Positions 22,651 to 31,560 of a stretch of DNA of 31,801 nt are shown here, in pieces; positions within the stretch are counted from its first letter, which is position 1, and every line of letters starts with the position of its first letter. Under the pieces are notes generated by a model. That model saw only the letters and a program-made list of their open reading frames with translations. It had not been told where the DNA came from and ran no database searches. The stretch is from Chara braunii (lineage: Eukaryota > Streptophyta > Charophyceae > Charales > Characeae). The DNA is taken from the NCBI GenBank assembly GCA_003427395.1, contig BFEA01000056.1, positions 2,958,103-2,989,903 on the forward strand, in the 5' to 3' direction. A program made the position numbers and the translations under genes.

Positions 22651-22660
22651 CCCTTTTATA
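22651..22660 (-). promoter_or_regulatory. TATA box (TATAAAAGGG)
   Basis: On the minus strand this is a near-ideal TATA box, about 200 bases into the proposed LTR that begins at 22860. That spacing suits a retrotransposon U3 promoter. Confidence 0.5.
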
Positions 22661-22661
22661 C

Positions 22662-23204
22662 AATGACATTTAATGCAAAATCAGAAATGTCATTTAATGA
22701 AAATGTTGGTGCAAAGTGTGGGTGTAGAAGGTGAGTGAGGGTTGAGTTGGCGAACCAACCTGTTACCATAAAGCAACAACATGCAATCTTGTACAGACTC
22801 ACAACGAGTCTTCTTGAGTAAGATGACCTGCAATCACACACAGGTCACAATGTCTCAACACCTCCCTCACTATCGCCCTACACGAAGTTCAGCGATGTGA
22901 ACTTCAATTCTATCGGTGGACTGTAACATAGTCCGATTAAATGTAAGTATGAAGTAAGAAGACTTCGACAAAAGCCTTCATCTCATACTTACTGGCCTGT
23001 ATGGATTCGGTCGAGTAGTAGGATGACTCCGACATGAGTATCCTACCACTTGTTTTGGTCTAAATGGTTCACGCTTAGACAGACCATGGGATGACCTACA
23101 CAGGGGTACCCCACTTCTAGTCTGTCAACCTAGCCATCTAAGATATGTATACACGTAGAGGCGAGTAATAGGATGTTCCTCACACTGGAGCCTTATCCTA
23201 TCAC
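22662..23204 (-). ncRNA. Hairpin island II: chain of about ten stem-loops
   Basis: Successive inverted repeats: AATGACATTT/AAATGTCATT (22662-22694), GTTGG/CCAAC around CGAA (22746-22759), GACTC/GAGTC (22796-22810), TGACCTG/CAGGTCA (22824-22847), GAAGTTCA/TGAACTTC (22884-22905), GGACT/AGTCC (22918-22934), GTAAGTATGA/TCATACTTAC (22943-22992), a 14-pair hairpin (23014-23050), GTCTAA/TTAGAC (23058-23080), GACAGAC/GTCTGTC (23078-23126) with the palindrome GGGGTACCCC inside (23103-23112), and ATAGGAT/ATCCTAT (23168-23201). No coding reading is supported. The chain spans both sides of the proposed LTR boundary. The function is unknown. Confidence 0.45.
22851..22870 (-). mobile_element. Putative polypurine tract and LTR start, Ty1/copia-like
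   Basis: Read on the minus strand, the purine run GTGAGGGAGG (22861-22870) is followed at once by TGTTGAGACA (22851-22860). A purine tract next to TGTTG... is the usual junction between the internal region and the 3' LTR of plant copia elements. No pol coding sequence is visible on the internal side and no second LTR is present, so this could be a relic or a small non-autonomous element. Confidence 0.4.
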
Positions 23205-23594
23205 CCGTCCTACATCCATACATCAATCAACTATAAAGCAGCAGAGAGTGAGTGAAAAATAAAAAAAAAAGGGTGTATAGGATGAGGATGAGAAATGATT
23301 TTGCTTGTTTTCTTATTTTGTGCCTTTATTTTTTTTCTCATTTTCCTCATCCTTTCTCTTTATCTCCTTCTTTATTATCTTTTCTGTTTCCTTTCTTCTT
23401 TTATTTTCTCTCTGCCTTTTCATTTCATCTTCCATGACCTCCTGCCTGGATAACCCTGCGTGCATTAGAACTTGCTCTAAGCCAGTGTGCACGAAGCCGA
23501 CCATGGCTCTAGCTAGGCGCGGGGTTCACATGTATATATCTGATTTGTGTTGATAATCAGAACAAATGGTATAGGTAATGGAATAACAACAACA
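23205..23594. other. Pyrimidine-rich non-coding stretch
   Basis: The segment 23320-23440 is mostly T and C. Translations across it are low-complexity. No gene is recognised. Confidence 0.5.
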
Positions 23595-23634
<40 letters not shown>

Positions 23635-23680
23635 TTAACAATAAATAATAATAATATATAATAATAATAATAATAATAAC
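23595..23680. repeat. (AAT)n microsatellite 1
   Basis: Two AAT blocks are interrupted near 23634-23656. Confidence 0.95.
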
Positions 23681-24693
23681 AATACAAAGAAAGTGGCCGA
23701 GTGATGGACAAAAACCCGACTTGTAATATCACTTTGTGGGCCAGATAGTTGTGTACCAAGTAAGAAGCGATACGCACAATGTCAAATAAGAGTTGTGCCA
23801 TCAACTCCCATGCCCAGCCCCAACGCACCATTATCAGCAACGTATACAATGTCACTCTTCTCTCTAGCCCCCAGCGTCCAGCCCACTATCCATCATATGT
23901 AGCCTATCTACATTCATACAACGAGTCACATCAAAGTTGAAGACCGGTGTATGTGATGTCACCATCTACGCAGACTGTTAGCATATACCAGGTACGTTTC
24001 TCTGTCTCCCCTCATCACTCTTCTGCATTAAAACTGCACTTCCTTCTTCAAGAACATCACCGCTCATCGCCCCTTCGCGCCCTGCAATCCGGCTTCAGCT
24101 GCTTGCCCCCTGCTACCCTGCTGTGCCCCACATCACTCAATACTTAAGAGCGCACCTCAGGCCAGCTTGCGCACATGCAAACACTCGCGCGGTATTGCAA
24201 CAGCACGTCCGCATTGCCCGCCTAAGCCAGAACGCCTCAGACTGGCTGACTCCCTCCCTATGTGGGAGATGCTGCGGCTGCTGCTGGACTGTTTGAGCCT
24301 GGTCGTGGAAGTTGTCAGTGGCTTCTGGTCGGGTCCCAGTGTCTGCGCCCAGGCTCATGTCTACAGTTGATGGCCCGGGCCCTTTGCAGTTGGGCACACT
24401 TAGATCTACTCATTCTTTCACCGCTTGCTGTGTTTGCATTTGGCCCGTGGGGCGGATGTGACGACAAAGTTGTATTCTCATTGGCCCATGGCCAGTTCGT
24501 GGTGTGTCGGCCCCACACAGCGTGTGCCTAGGCTGTTCTTCAACCTGCTAAAGTGCAACAACTTTCTGAGATCCACATTTGGAAAATGTTGAGGTAAGGG
24601 TCTCCCATGGATATTCAGGTCCACCTTCACTTAGGGCGGCCATGAGGTTTCGCTGGGGCCACCGGTTACCGTAATCCTAAAGATACTAAATAC
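23681..24693. other. Non-coding stretch with a splice-donor-like cassette
   Basis: CAG/GTACGT followed by a pyrimidine-rich run lies at 23989-24010. The rest (24100-24650) is GC-richer with several short overlapping frames, none with a motif. Confidence 0.4.
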
Positions 24694-24719
24694 CAATAAT
24701 AATAATAATAATAATAATG
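24694..24719. repeat. (AAT)n microsatellite 2
   Basis: About eight AAT units. Confidence 0.9.
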
Positions 24720-25110
24720 ATAGACTCCAAACTGCAGCATCACATGGAAAACCAGAAGCAGAACGATGTCCGGAAAGCAGATATGCGCTGATATTCCACC
24801 CACGGAGAACCACAGCACCGAATCCAGATGTGAATGAGAGCATACTCTCGCCACCACCAACGTATGTATCCAGAGACTTACTCCTACTTGGTGCTCTGTG
24901 CCCCGACTGCCATAAAGCTGCTACTACCAGCTAACAACTGACACTGCAACTATTGACGTCAACAGCAAAACCAAAGTACTTGAAGATGCCAACCCATGCA
25001 GACCATTGCCAGTACCGGGTATGTGTCCTCACATCCTCATCTCTTACTGTGGATGACGACACAAGACTTTGGCAGCATGTCGGCCCTGTCTATTCTGTGC
25101 GTCAGGCATT
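24720..25110. other. Non-coding spacer before the minisatellite
   Basis: No gene is recognised. ACCGG/GTATGT at 25019 resembles the GTACGT cassettes elsewhere. Confidence 0.4.
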
Positions 25111-25640
25111 GCTGGCGCAGTGCTGCCACCTGTTTTTCCTGCTGATGTGGCGCAAGCCACTAATCTACATTGATGATGTAGCGCAGACCATCTGTTGACA
25201 TTGCTGCTGTGGCGCTACCACCTGTCTCTACTGTCGATGTGGCATTGGCCACGCTGTCTACATGCTGACGTGTCGCAAGCCACTCGCCTACATTGCTGAT
25301 CTGGTGCCGACCATCTGTCTACATTGTCGTTGTGGCTAATGCCACCTGTGTACACCGCTGCTGTAGTGCAGACCATCAACCTACATTGCTGATGTCGCCC
25401 TGCCACTGGTCTACATTGCTGCTGTGGCACAACCATCTGTTTCTACTGCTGACGTGGCATCGGCTACGCTGTATACATGATGATGTGGCGCATGCCACTT
25501 GTCTACATTGCTGATGTGGCATTGCCATGCTGTCTGCAGTGCTGATGTGGCGCATGCCACTTGTCTACACTGTTGATGCGGTGTTGCCCCCTATCGTAAG
25601 TGCTGCTGATGTGGCATTGGCCACGCTGTCTACATGCTGA
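25111..25640 (+). repeat. 31-bp minisatellite, about 17 diverged units
   Basis: Units of 30-31 bases run head to tail. A typical unit begins gctgatgtggcgcatgccac and ends ttgtctacatt. Most units hold the inverted pair GTGGC/GCCAC or a changed version of it, separated by 4-5 bases, so the array is a string of small hairpins. Alternate units look alike (a form with GCGCA and a form with CATTG inside), pointing to a higher-order repeat. The period is not a multiple of three, so it does not encode a simple peptide repeat. Confidence 0.9.
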
Positions 25641-25897
25641 CTGATTGCGATTAGGAGGGAGATCAGGATCTATGGATGAGTGGGATCTGATACTCTCTTG
25701 AGATTGACGTCAATACTGTGTGTTGCTGATTACCTCCACTGTCTGTTCTGTCTATTCCCCCTCCACTCTCTTCGTCTACTGATTATGAGACATTGCATCA
25801 GATATTACTTACACAGTTATTGAAGACATTGTGCAGATCCGAGTCTACTCATATTACAATGCCTGACGAGTATCTTGCAGTCTGAGTTCATTACTAC
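25641..25897. other. Non-coding spacer
   Basis: Nothing is recognised between the minisatellite and the AAT tract. Confidence 0.4.

Positions 25898-25976
<79 letters not shown>
25898..25976. repeat. (AAT)n microsatellite 3
   Basis: About 26 uninterrupted AAT units. Confidence 0.97.
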
Positions 25977-26357
25977 TGTAAGGAATACGAGTGTGAACGA
26001 TATATAGAAAACCAAGTTGCAAATCACACAGATGTCCAAGGAGTCGTGTCGAAGCAGACTGTACAAATGCACCTACAAACCATCCATATCGAGCACTACG
26101 ATGAAGTAATGAGCCAATGTTCAAGCCTGTAGGCCACACCAACGCAATATTCAAAGTCCCTCCTCTCTGTGTTCTCGCAACAGGGTCATTCCAACTCTCA
26201 AAGACCATAGCATACCATAGCCGACCTCTCTTCATGTACCAGGTACGTATATCGTCACCCTCAATCAGACCTCGATAACCCCACTCTCGCCTCCTTCCCT
26301 GAAGACCACCAGATCACCCGCATCACCCCCTACACATTATAGTTAGGATTAAAACAC
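25977..26357. other. Non-coding spacer with a splice-donor-like cassette
   Basis: CAG/GTACGT at 26240-26248 is in a context (gtaccag before it, pyrimidine-rich after it) similar to that at 23989. Confidence 0.4.
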
Positions 26358-26393
26358 AATAATAATAATAGTAGTAATAACAAAATAATAGTA

Positions 26394-26437
<44 letters not shown>
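26358..26437. repeat. (AAT)n / AGT microsatellite 4
   Basis: AAT units with AGT and AAC interruptions in the first half, pure AAT in the second. Confidence 0.93.
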
Positions 26438-26438
<1 letters not shown>

Positions 26439-26659
26439 TAATCAGACTCGCTTTCTTTTCCACTCCGCATACATGCAAACAAATGGTGATTCACCCTGGC
26501 GCATTGCGCCCACTTAAAGCTCAGAGATATAGACCCAAGAACAAAGTTCAGATGCCAACTCGCTTCAACAGGCTATTGCGCAACAACGCCTGAACATCAC
26601 ACTCATCACCGTGTCTGACACCACTGTTCACGCATACTCTACTCTGGATCAACCTGAAT

Positions 26660-27205
26660 ACTCCACACACACTCACTCTCTATCTCGCACGCACACGCGT
26701 ATACACTCACACACATGCATGTGCATACACGCACACATACACAGACAAGTGCGCAGTCCCACACACACAGGTACACACATACACAGCCACGTGCTCACTC
26801 ATACACGCACAAGTACACACATACACAAATACGTGCATACTCACACACACGCATGCACGCACGTAGTAGTGTAGATTTTCACATTGTAGTTGTAGATTCT
26901 TTCAATTTAGCTCATCCTATTGCTAGGAGTAGCGAGAGGTCAGTTGTGATCAACACTCACACTCGCACACACGCACACACACACCTACGTACGTATACAC
27001 ACACAGAGACAACTCACGTTCACACTCACACACACATATGTACGTACACACATACTCACACGCTCACACGTGTAGTTTAATCCCATGTTGTAGTTGTAGA
27101 TTCGTCCGATTTTGCTCGTCCTATAGATGAAAGTAGCCAAGTCGTCCGTCGTGTGATCAGTTCACACGCACACACATACAGACACTCACATACACACAGC
27201 CATCG
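26660..27205 (+). repeat. AC-rich simple repeat with two interspersed 95-bp modules
   Basis: AC/ACAC-rich stretches (26660-26862, 26957-27069, 27169-27205) alternate with two related modules at 26863-26956 and 27070-27168. The modules share ttgtagttgtagattc, then ttag/ttgctc-tcctat, gtagc and gtcagt/gatca. The translated His/Thr-rich frames are repeat artefacts. Confidence 0.85.
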
Positions 27206-27289
27206 TTGTCGTCTTCGTCGTTACAGCTCGATGTGCCATCACAACCTCAGAACCAGCCAAAGCACGTATAGGGAGTCTCCGGTAACTTA

Positions 27290-27354
27290 GATGCAAGGTC
27301 CCAAAACCCACGCCCGGAACGTCGCCCTCATCGACTGCAAGGAAGAAGGTAAGT
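27290..27354 (+). other. Possible exon end with consensus 5' splice site
   Basis: A GC-balanced stretch ends GAAG/GTAAGT (donor at 27349-27354), followed directly by a pyrimidine-rich tract. Two acceptor-like sequences, TTTCTGTAG/GCACT and TTTCTTTGTAG/GCACT, occur in close succession at about 27532-27569. The splicing pattern is plausible, but the encoded peptide is short and unrecognised. Confidence 0.25.
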
Positions 27355-27374
27355 ATCCTCTCCCTCTCTCCCCC

Positions 27375-27430
27375 TCTTCTTCTTCTTCTTCTTCTTCTNC
27401 TTCTTCTTCTTCTTCTTCTTCTTCTTCTTC
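27375..27430. repeat. (CTT)n microsatellite
   Basis: CTT units with one N at 27399. Confidence 0.95.
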
Positions 27431-27799
27431 CTCCAACTTTTTTCCTTCTCCTTCTCTTTCTTCCTCTTTTTCTTCCTCTTCCTCTTTCCTGTTATCCCCG
27501 GGTGTTAATCTCCGCGAGCATCGTGCATTTGTTTCTGTAGGCACTGCATGCTCTTTCTTTGTAGGCACTAGGTGGGCGAACTCTGTGCGCATTCCCAATG
27601 GCAAATCGTCGAGATTACTGCGATCCCGACTCTTTACCGGACCATTCAATCGGTAGGAGCGAAAGACGATGTGTACAGAGGGCAGGGACGTATTCATCGC
27701 GAGCTAATGACTCTCGCTTACTGGATATTCCTCGTTCAAGATCGATAATTACAACAATTTATCCCTGCCCAAGCAATCGACTCATTGTGTAGAGCACGT

Positions 27800-27857
27800 C
27801 AGCCCATGTAGGTAACTTTCTCCCTTTCTCTCCTATCGTTTTCCTCCATCCTCTCCT

Positions 27858-27898
<41 letters not shown>

Positions 27899-27921
27899 CT
27901 CTTTTTCTCCTTCTCCTTTTC

Positions 27922-27961
<40 letters not shown>

Positions 27962-28005
27962 CTCTTTTTCTCCTTCTCCTTTTCCTTCTTCCTCTTCTTC
28001 TTGCG
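27800..28005. repeat. CTT-rich tract with 63-bp tandem duplication
   Basis: The pyrimidine-only sequence contains two copies of a block beginning ctctttttctccttctcc at 27899 and 27962. Long Glu/Lys/Arg-rich translations on the minus strand are artefacts of this tract. GTAACT at 27812 precedes it. Confidence 0.9.
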
Positions 28006-28752
28006 CACCCCTTTTCCACGCGATCGCCTTCCTCCCTCTCCGCACCTCCACCTCTCGCATACCGTAATGGTACAGACTAGAACAAGAACCGATCTCTCTA
28101 ACATAGTACATGATAGCGCAGTGGAATGCCAATATACCAATGATCAACCCAATCAATATCGCAATACAAACCAAACAAACATCATCATCATAACATGGTG
28201 TGAAGGGGTCTGGCGCCCACACAGAAAGAATGCGCCAGTCCCCAAACATACAGAGACGAAGAGAAGGGGGATCAGACGAAGAGAGGGGGACGATGGGAGT
28301 GTCGTCAACACCAAGTCTTCGGTACGGGTCCCAAATGATCCCTCGTGCAATGTCTCAATCCCAATGTCGAGTCTGAATCCAAATGTCGTCAAGTCCCCAA
28401 GTTACAAATTTATCTCTCTCTTACACACACACACACACACGTGCGCACTGCGTTGCCACTTGTACGCACCCTCGTATGAGTACGGATTCGAACTCTTGTA
28501 CTCGTACGCTAGGGGCCCCGTACGAGTTTTTTTTTTGTTTTTTTTTTAATCCGGTAGCGTTTTTATTTTTTTTCTCAAATTCTAATACAAATCTGGAGAT
28601 GATGCTCACCAAATGTTGCTTGTTTTGTGCTGTTGCATCACATATATTTTTTTTCGGATGTTTTTTTTTTTTTTTTTTTGCTTTTTCATACGGGGACGTA
28701 CAAAACGTATATGTACTCTATGCAACGTAGCGTGCGCACTTGCACACACGCA
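28006..28752. other. Non-coding stretch
   Basis: It holds a 7-bp hairpin CTGGCGC/GCGCCAG (28210-28238), a short AC run (about 28425-28440) and T-rich runs at 28527-28570 and 28648-28682. No gene is recognised. Confidence 0.45.
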
Positions 28753-29010
28753 CGCGCGTAGTAGTAGTATAGATTTTTGTGTTGTTGTGGTAGTTTCATT
28801 CGATGTAGCTCATCCTATCAATGAAAGCAGTGTGAGATCAGTCGTGCGATATACACTTTCACACTCACACACACAAACACATACACAATCATATACACAC
28901 ACCCACACACTCACAAACAAACAAACGATAGTGACAGTGTATATTTCAATGTTCTAACAGTAGATTCATTCGATTTAGTTCGGGGAGTAGGTCGCGTGGT
29001 AGAGACTTAC
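28753..29010 (+). repeat. Second pair of AC-flanked modules
   Basis: Modules at 28753-28855 and 28934-29010 resemble those at 26863 and 27070 (gtagtagtatagattttt, tcattcgatgtagctcatcctat, gatcagtcgtg). An AC-rich run at 28856-28922 lies between them. See the segmental-duplication finding. Confidence 0.75.
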
Positions 29011-29856
29011 CTGTTCTCTCTCCCTTTGCCCTTGCCACCATCGTAGTCGTAGTCGTCGTAGTTGTTGTCGTCATCGACATAGTCGCTGACAGTGCTCACT
29101 GCCCTTCACTTCCCAACACGATTCGTCACGCCTTGCAGCCTGCCGAGACCACCCTCGCATATGGTAACCACTGCATGCATGGTCGTGGCCATCTGCACCA
29201 CTCGGGTGGCCAAGAGCGCAGGGCTCCCTACCAAGTCACGACACTTTCAAATGGAATGCGCCGTGGTGAGTACGGACACAGAGACGACGTCACAACAAAA
29301 CTGCAACTGCTCTCCTTGGATCCTACGGGGTGAGGACGTCGAAGCTGAGTGGTGATCGTTCACCACTGCCTGCTCCTGCTACACGCCTGGATTTTTCACA
29401 AAGTGAGGTAAGTTGTCCCCCTCCCTATCTCTCTTCCCCGTCCTTTTTCTTCTTCTTCTTCTTTTTCTTTCTCTCCTTCGTCTCCTCCCTCTTTTTTTCT
29501 TCTTCCTCTTCCTTCCCCGCGCTTTTTACATTTTTCTCTCGTGTGCGCGCCCTCTGTTGTTTTTCGCTTGTTCGTCGGTTGCCTCTTCTCGCGGTGAGTC
29601 ACTCCTCCACGACAACGATCTTCACCGTGTCGTGGGTAGACCCAGCAAAACGAGATCGCTGTAGGATCGGAATTCTTTCCGAGAACGAACTTGTCCGAAA
29701 CTCGGGGCAAAAACACTAAGGTAAGAGATTCGTTTCACGTGGAAAAAAAATGAAATTAACTCAAGAATAAAAAAAAATAAATAAGAAATTCAAAAAGAAA
29801 ATAACAAAATCTAAAAATCTAACTACTAACAACCCTAAACTGCCAAGTGTCATGCT
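29011..29856. other. Non-coding stretch with GTAAGT cassette and CTT-rich tract
   Basis: A gtcgtcgta-rich stretch (about 29042-29075), GAG/GTAAGT at 29405-29413, a pyrimidine-rich tract (29414-29520) and AAG/GTAAGA at 29718-29726 follow the same order as at 27200-27430. Frames through here are Ser/Phe-rich and unrecognised. Confidence 0.45.
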
Positions 29857-30737
29857 CCGGTTTTCGAACGGGGCTAACTGTAACTACTAACTCTAACTAA
29901 CTTCAATCTAGAGGTCACCGGTTCAAGCCCCGACCGACTGAACCCGGACGAAACTGTTGTGGAGCTCCTTGATAAAAGGAGTTAGCTCAGGGGTCGGTTG
30001 GATTCGTTTCCTGCATCCACCGCTTGACAATCCCGAACCTAAACCTACTGAGCTAACTCCTACTCTTGTTAAGAAAAGGGTCGCTCAGGTATATGTAGAG
30101 TATTGGGGTTTAGCCCATCTAGTGGCCCGAACCCGCTCCTGAGTTTGTGTGTGTGTACTCTTGTCAGTCTGCATGCCTCTCTGAGTGTTTGTCGGCTTGA
30201 GTGTATGTGTGATCTGAAATGATATTTGGTTGATCGGACGGCCCGAAGGGCCGGTACTTAGTTGTGACCACGACATTGAGGGTCGTGGTGGGGAAAACAC
30301 TCAAGTGGCGTGTAGGCCGGTACCACACTAAAGTAGATGTATCGGGTACCTGAGGCCAAGTCGAAGAAGACAAGAGTTAGTATTTTTAGAGGGTCAGTAC
30401 CGGTACGTAGACAGGTACCCGCCCAAGTCTCAGTGTGTGTCGTAAATCTACCCGACACAACACTAACCCAATCAACCCTTCGACCTTTTCGGTCGGAGGG
30501 TATTACCACTAATATTAACCATCACAGCGCGTGTCATAACAACGCGCGCGCGTACTCTCGAAATTTTCTCATCGATTTGCCCAGGCCTCAATGGTCGAGG
30601 AAATTGTTTCAACTGTCACGTCAAAGCTCGCACACCTTTTCCATTCTAGACCGGCCCCGTCATGGTAGCCGACGCCATCGTTGTGTCAAATGCAAAAGCA
30701 TGGTCAAATACCCTTGTAAGGGTATTTGGTCCGACAC
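29857..30737 (+). ncRNA. Hairpin island III
   Basis: Stems seen: a CC-GTT/AAC-GG hairpin with loop TTCG (29857-29872); GGTTCA/TGAACC (29920-29944); a 14-bp perfect stem AGGAGTTAGCTCAG/CTGAGCTAACTCCT (29977-29990 with 30048-30061) enclosing CGGT-t-GGAT/ATCCACCG (29995-30022); CGGCCC/GGGCCG (30239-30253); ACCACGAC/GTCGTGGT (30267-30289); CGGGTACCTG/CAGGTACCCG (30343-30421) around the palindrome GTACCGGTAC; AGTGT-TGTCG/CGACA-ACACT (30432-30464); an 11-pair hairpin at 30475-30501; and CAAATACCCTT/AAGGGTATTTG (30705-30728). A 156-codon frame (30337-30807) crosses part of it without any known motif. Confidence 0.45.
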
Positions 30738-31138
30738 CGTATTCGAAACTTCAGTAGCAATTGGCTTGCATGGAAACAGAGGGGGAAAAATAAGGAGAGT
30801 AAAGTAGAAGGATGGTGTTGAGGAGAAGGATATGGAATTTAATAGAAGCTACATAATCGTCTTTGATGATTGGTATGATGTGGACTCTTCAATCCCCTTA
30901 CGTCCATTGTTTGGGTTTCTTGATCCATTCCCACCGCCAGTTGGGTCAATGGTCCCCATCTCATAGTATGGTCAAAATGAGGTTAACTAAGAAAGTGTTT
31001 ACATAATGTTTACTTAGTGGATATGGAAGAAAAAAAAGGATTTGTTACCCACCTCTGGGCAAAAAGGTCCAAAAAGACTCAGAATGACAAAATTTATTGA
31101 TTGTTGTTAAAGCTCTAGCATAAAAGAGAAGTCGCGGG
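30738..31138. other. Non-coding spacer
   Basis: No gene or repeat is recognised. Confidence 0.4.
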
Positions 31139-31560
31139 CACCCTGACAAGGGTGAAGAGAGGCTGTAGCGCTATCATATGAGATGCTGCGCCAGGTTCTC
31201 AATACGTATGGGAACTTAGTGCGGTTTGATTTTTCTTTGGATTTCCCCATCAACAGAGCTATCTAAAGCATCACGAGGGATACTGGGTCCAATTCCCAGC
31301 ATATCATCATTGTATTCAAGGGGACGCTAGACCCGGCGCAGCTCCCCAGGAATAGACTGCAGCCTCCTGCATCGATAGGAAGGAGTCTATGCTCTTATCA
31401 TCACTCCTTCCTGTTGTCGCCGCCCATCCGCCTCGGTTGGGGGGCAATACAGTGGGGTGTCACTCTAACGCCAACTGAGCCTGCAGAGGAACGGATCAGA
31501 GCCCACCCCAACCCACCCCCTCTGCCTCGCTAGGCTAGAGCTCTAGCAAGCTCAGCTACC
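31139..31560. ncRNA. Hairpin island IV with tRNA-like pieces
   Basis: Stems: CACCC/GGGTG (31139-31154); CTGGG/CCCAG with a 7-base loop (31283-31299), the geometry of a tRNA T arm; AGGAAGGAGT/ACTCCTTCCT (31377-31412); GCAGAGG/CCTCTGC (31483-31525); and a perfect 14-base palindrome GCTAGAGCTCTAGC (31534-31547). On the minus strand TAGCTGAGCTTG (31547-31558) matches the Pol III A box at 11 of 12 positions. The pieces do not assemble into one tRNA. Confidence 0.4.

Noticed and set aside
25111-25640. CRISPR-like array
   Set aside because: The 31-base units follow each other directly with no unique spacers, and the context is eukaryotic.
25854-26235. Frames rich in Ile, Tyr or Leu
   Set aside because: They are translations of the AAT microsatellite.
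26611-27080. His/Thr-rich frames
   Set aside because: They are translations of AC-rich simple repeats.
27287-28249. Long Glu/Lys/Arg-rich or Ser-rich frames on both strands
   Set aside because: They are translations of CTT/AAG simple repeats.
29930-29965. Hammerhead ribozyme (CTGA...CGAAAC-like sequence)
   Set aside because: The CTGANGA core is not intact and there is no proper stem II, so a retrozyme reading is not supported.
30337-30807. 156-codon open frame on the plus strand over hairpin island III
   Set aside because: Basic composition without motif, and it crosses several strong inverted repeats; I cannot support a protein.
31283-31299. Complete tRNA gene
   Set aside because: Only a T-arm-like hairpin is visible; acceptor, D and anticodon arms at proper spacing are not.
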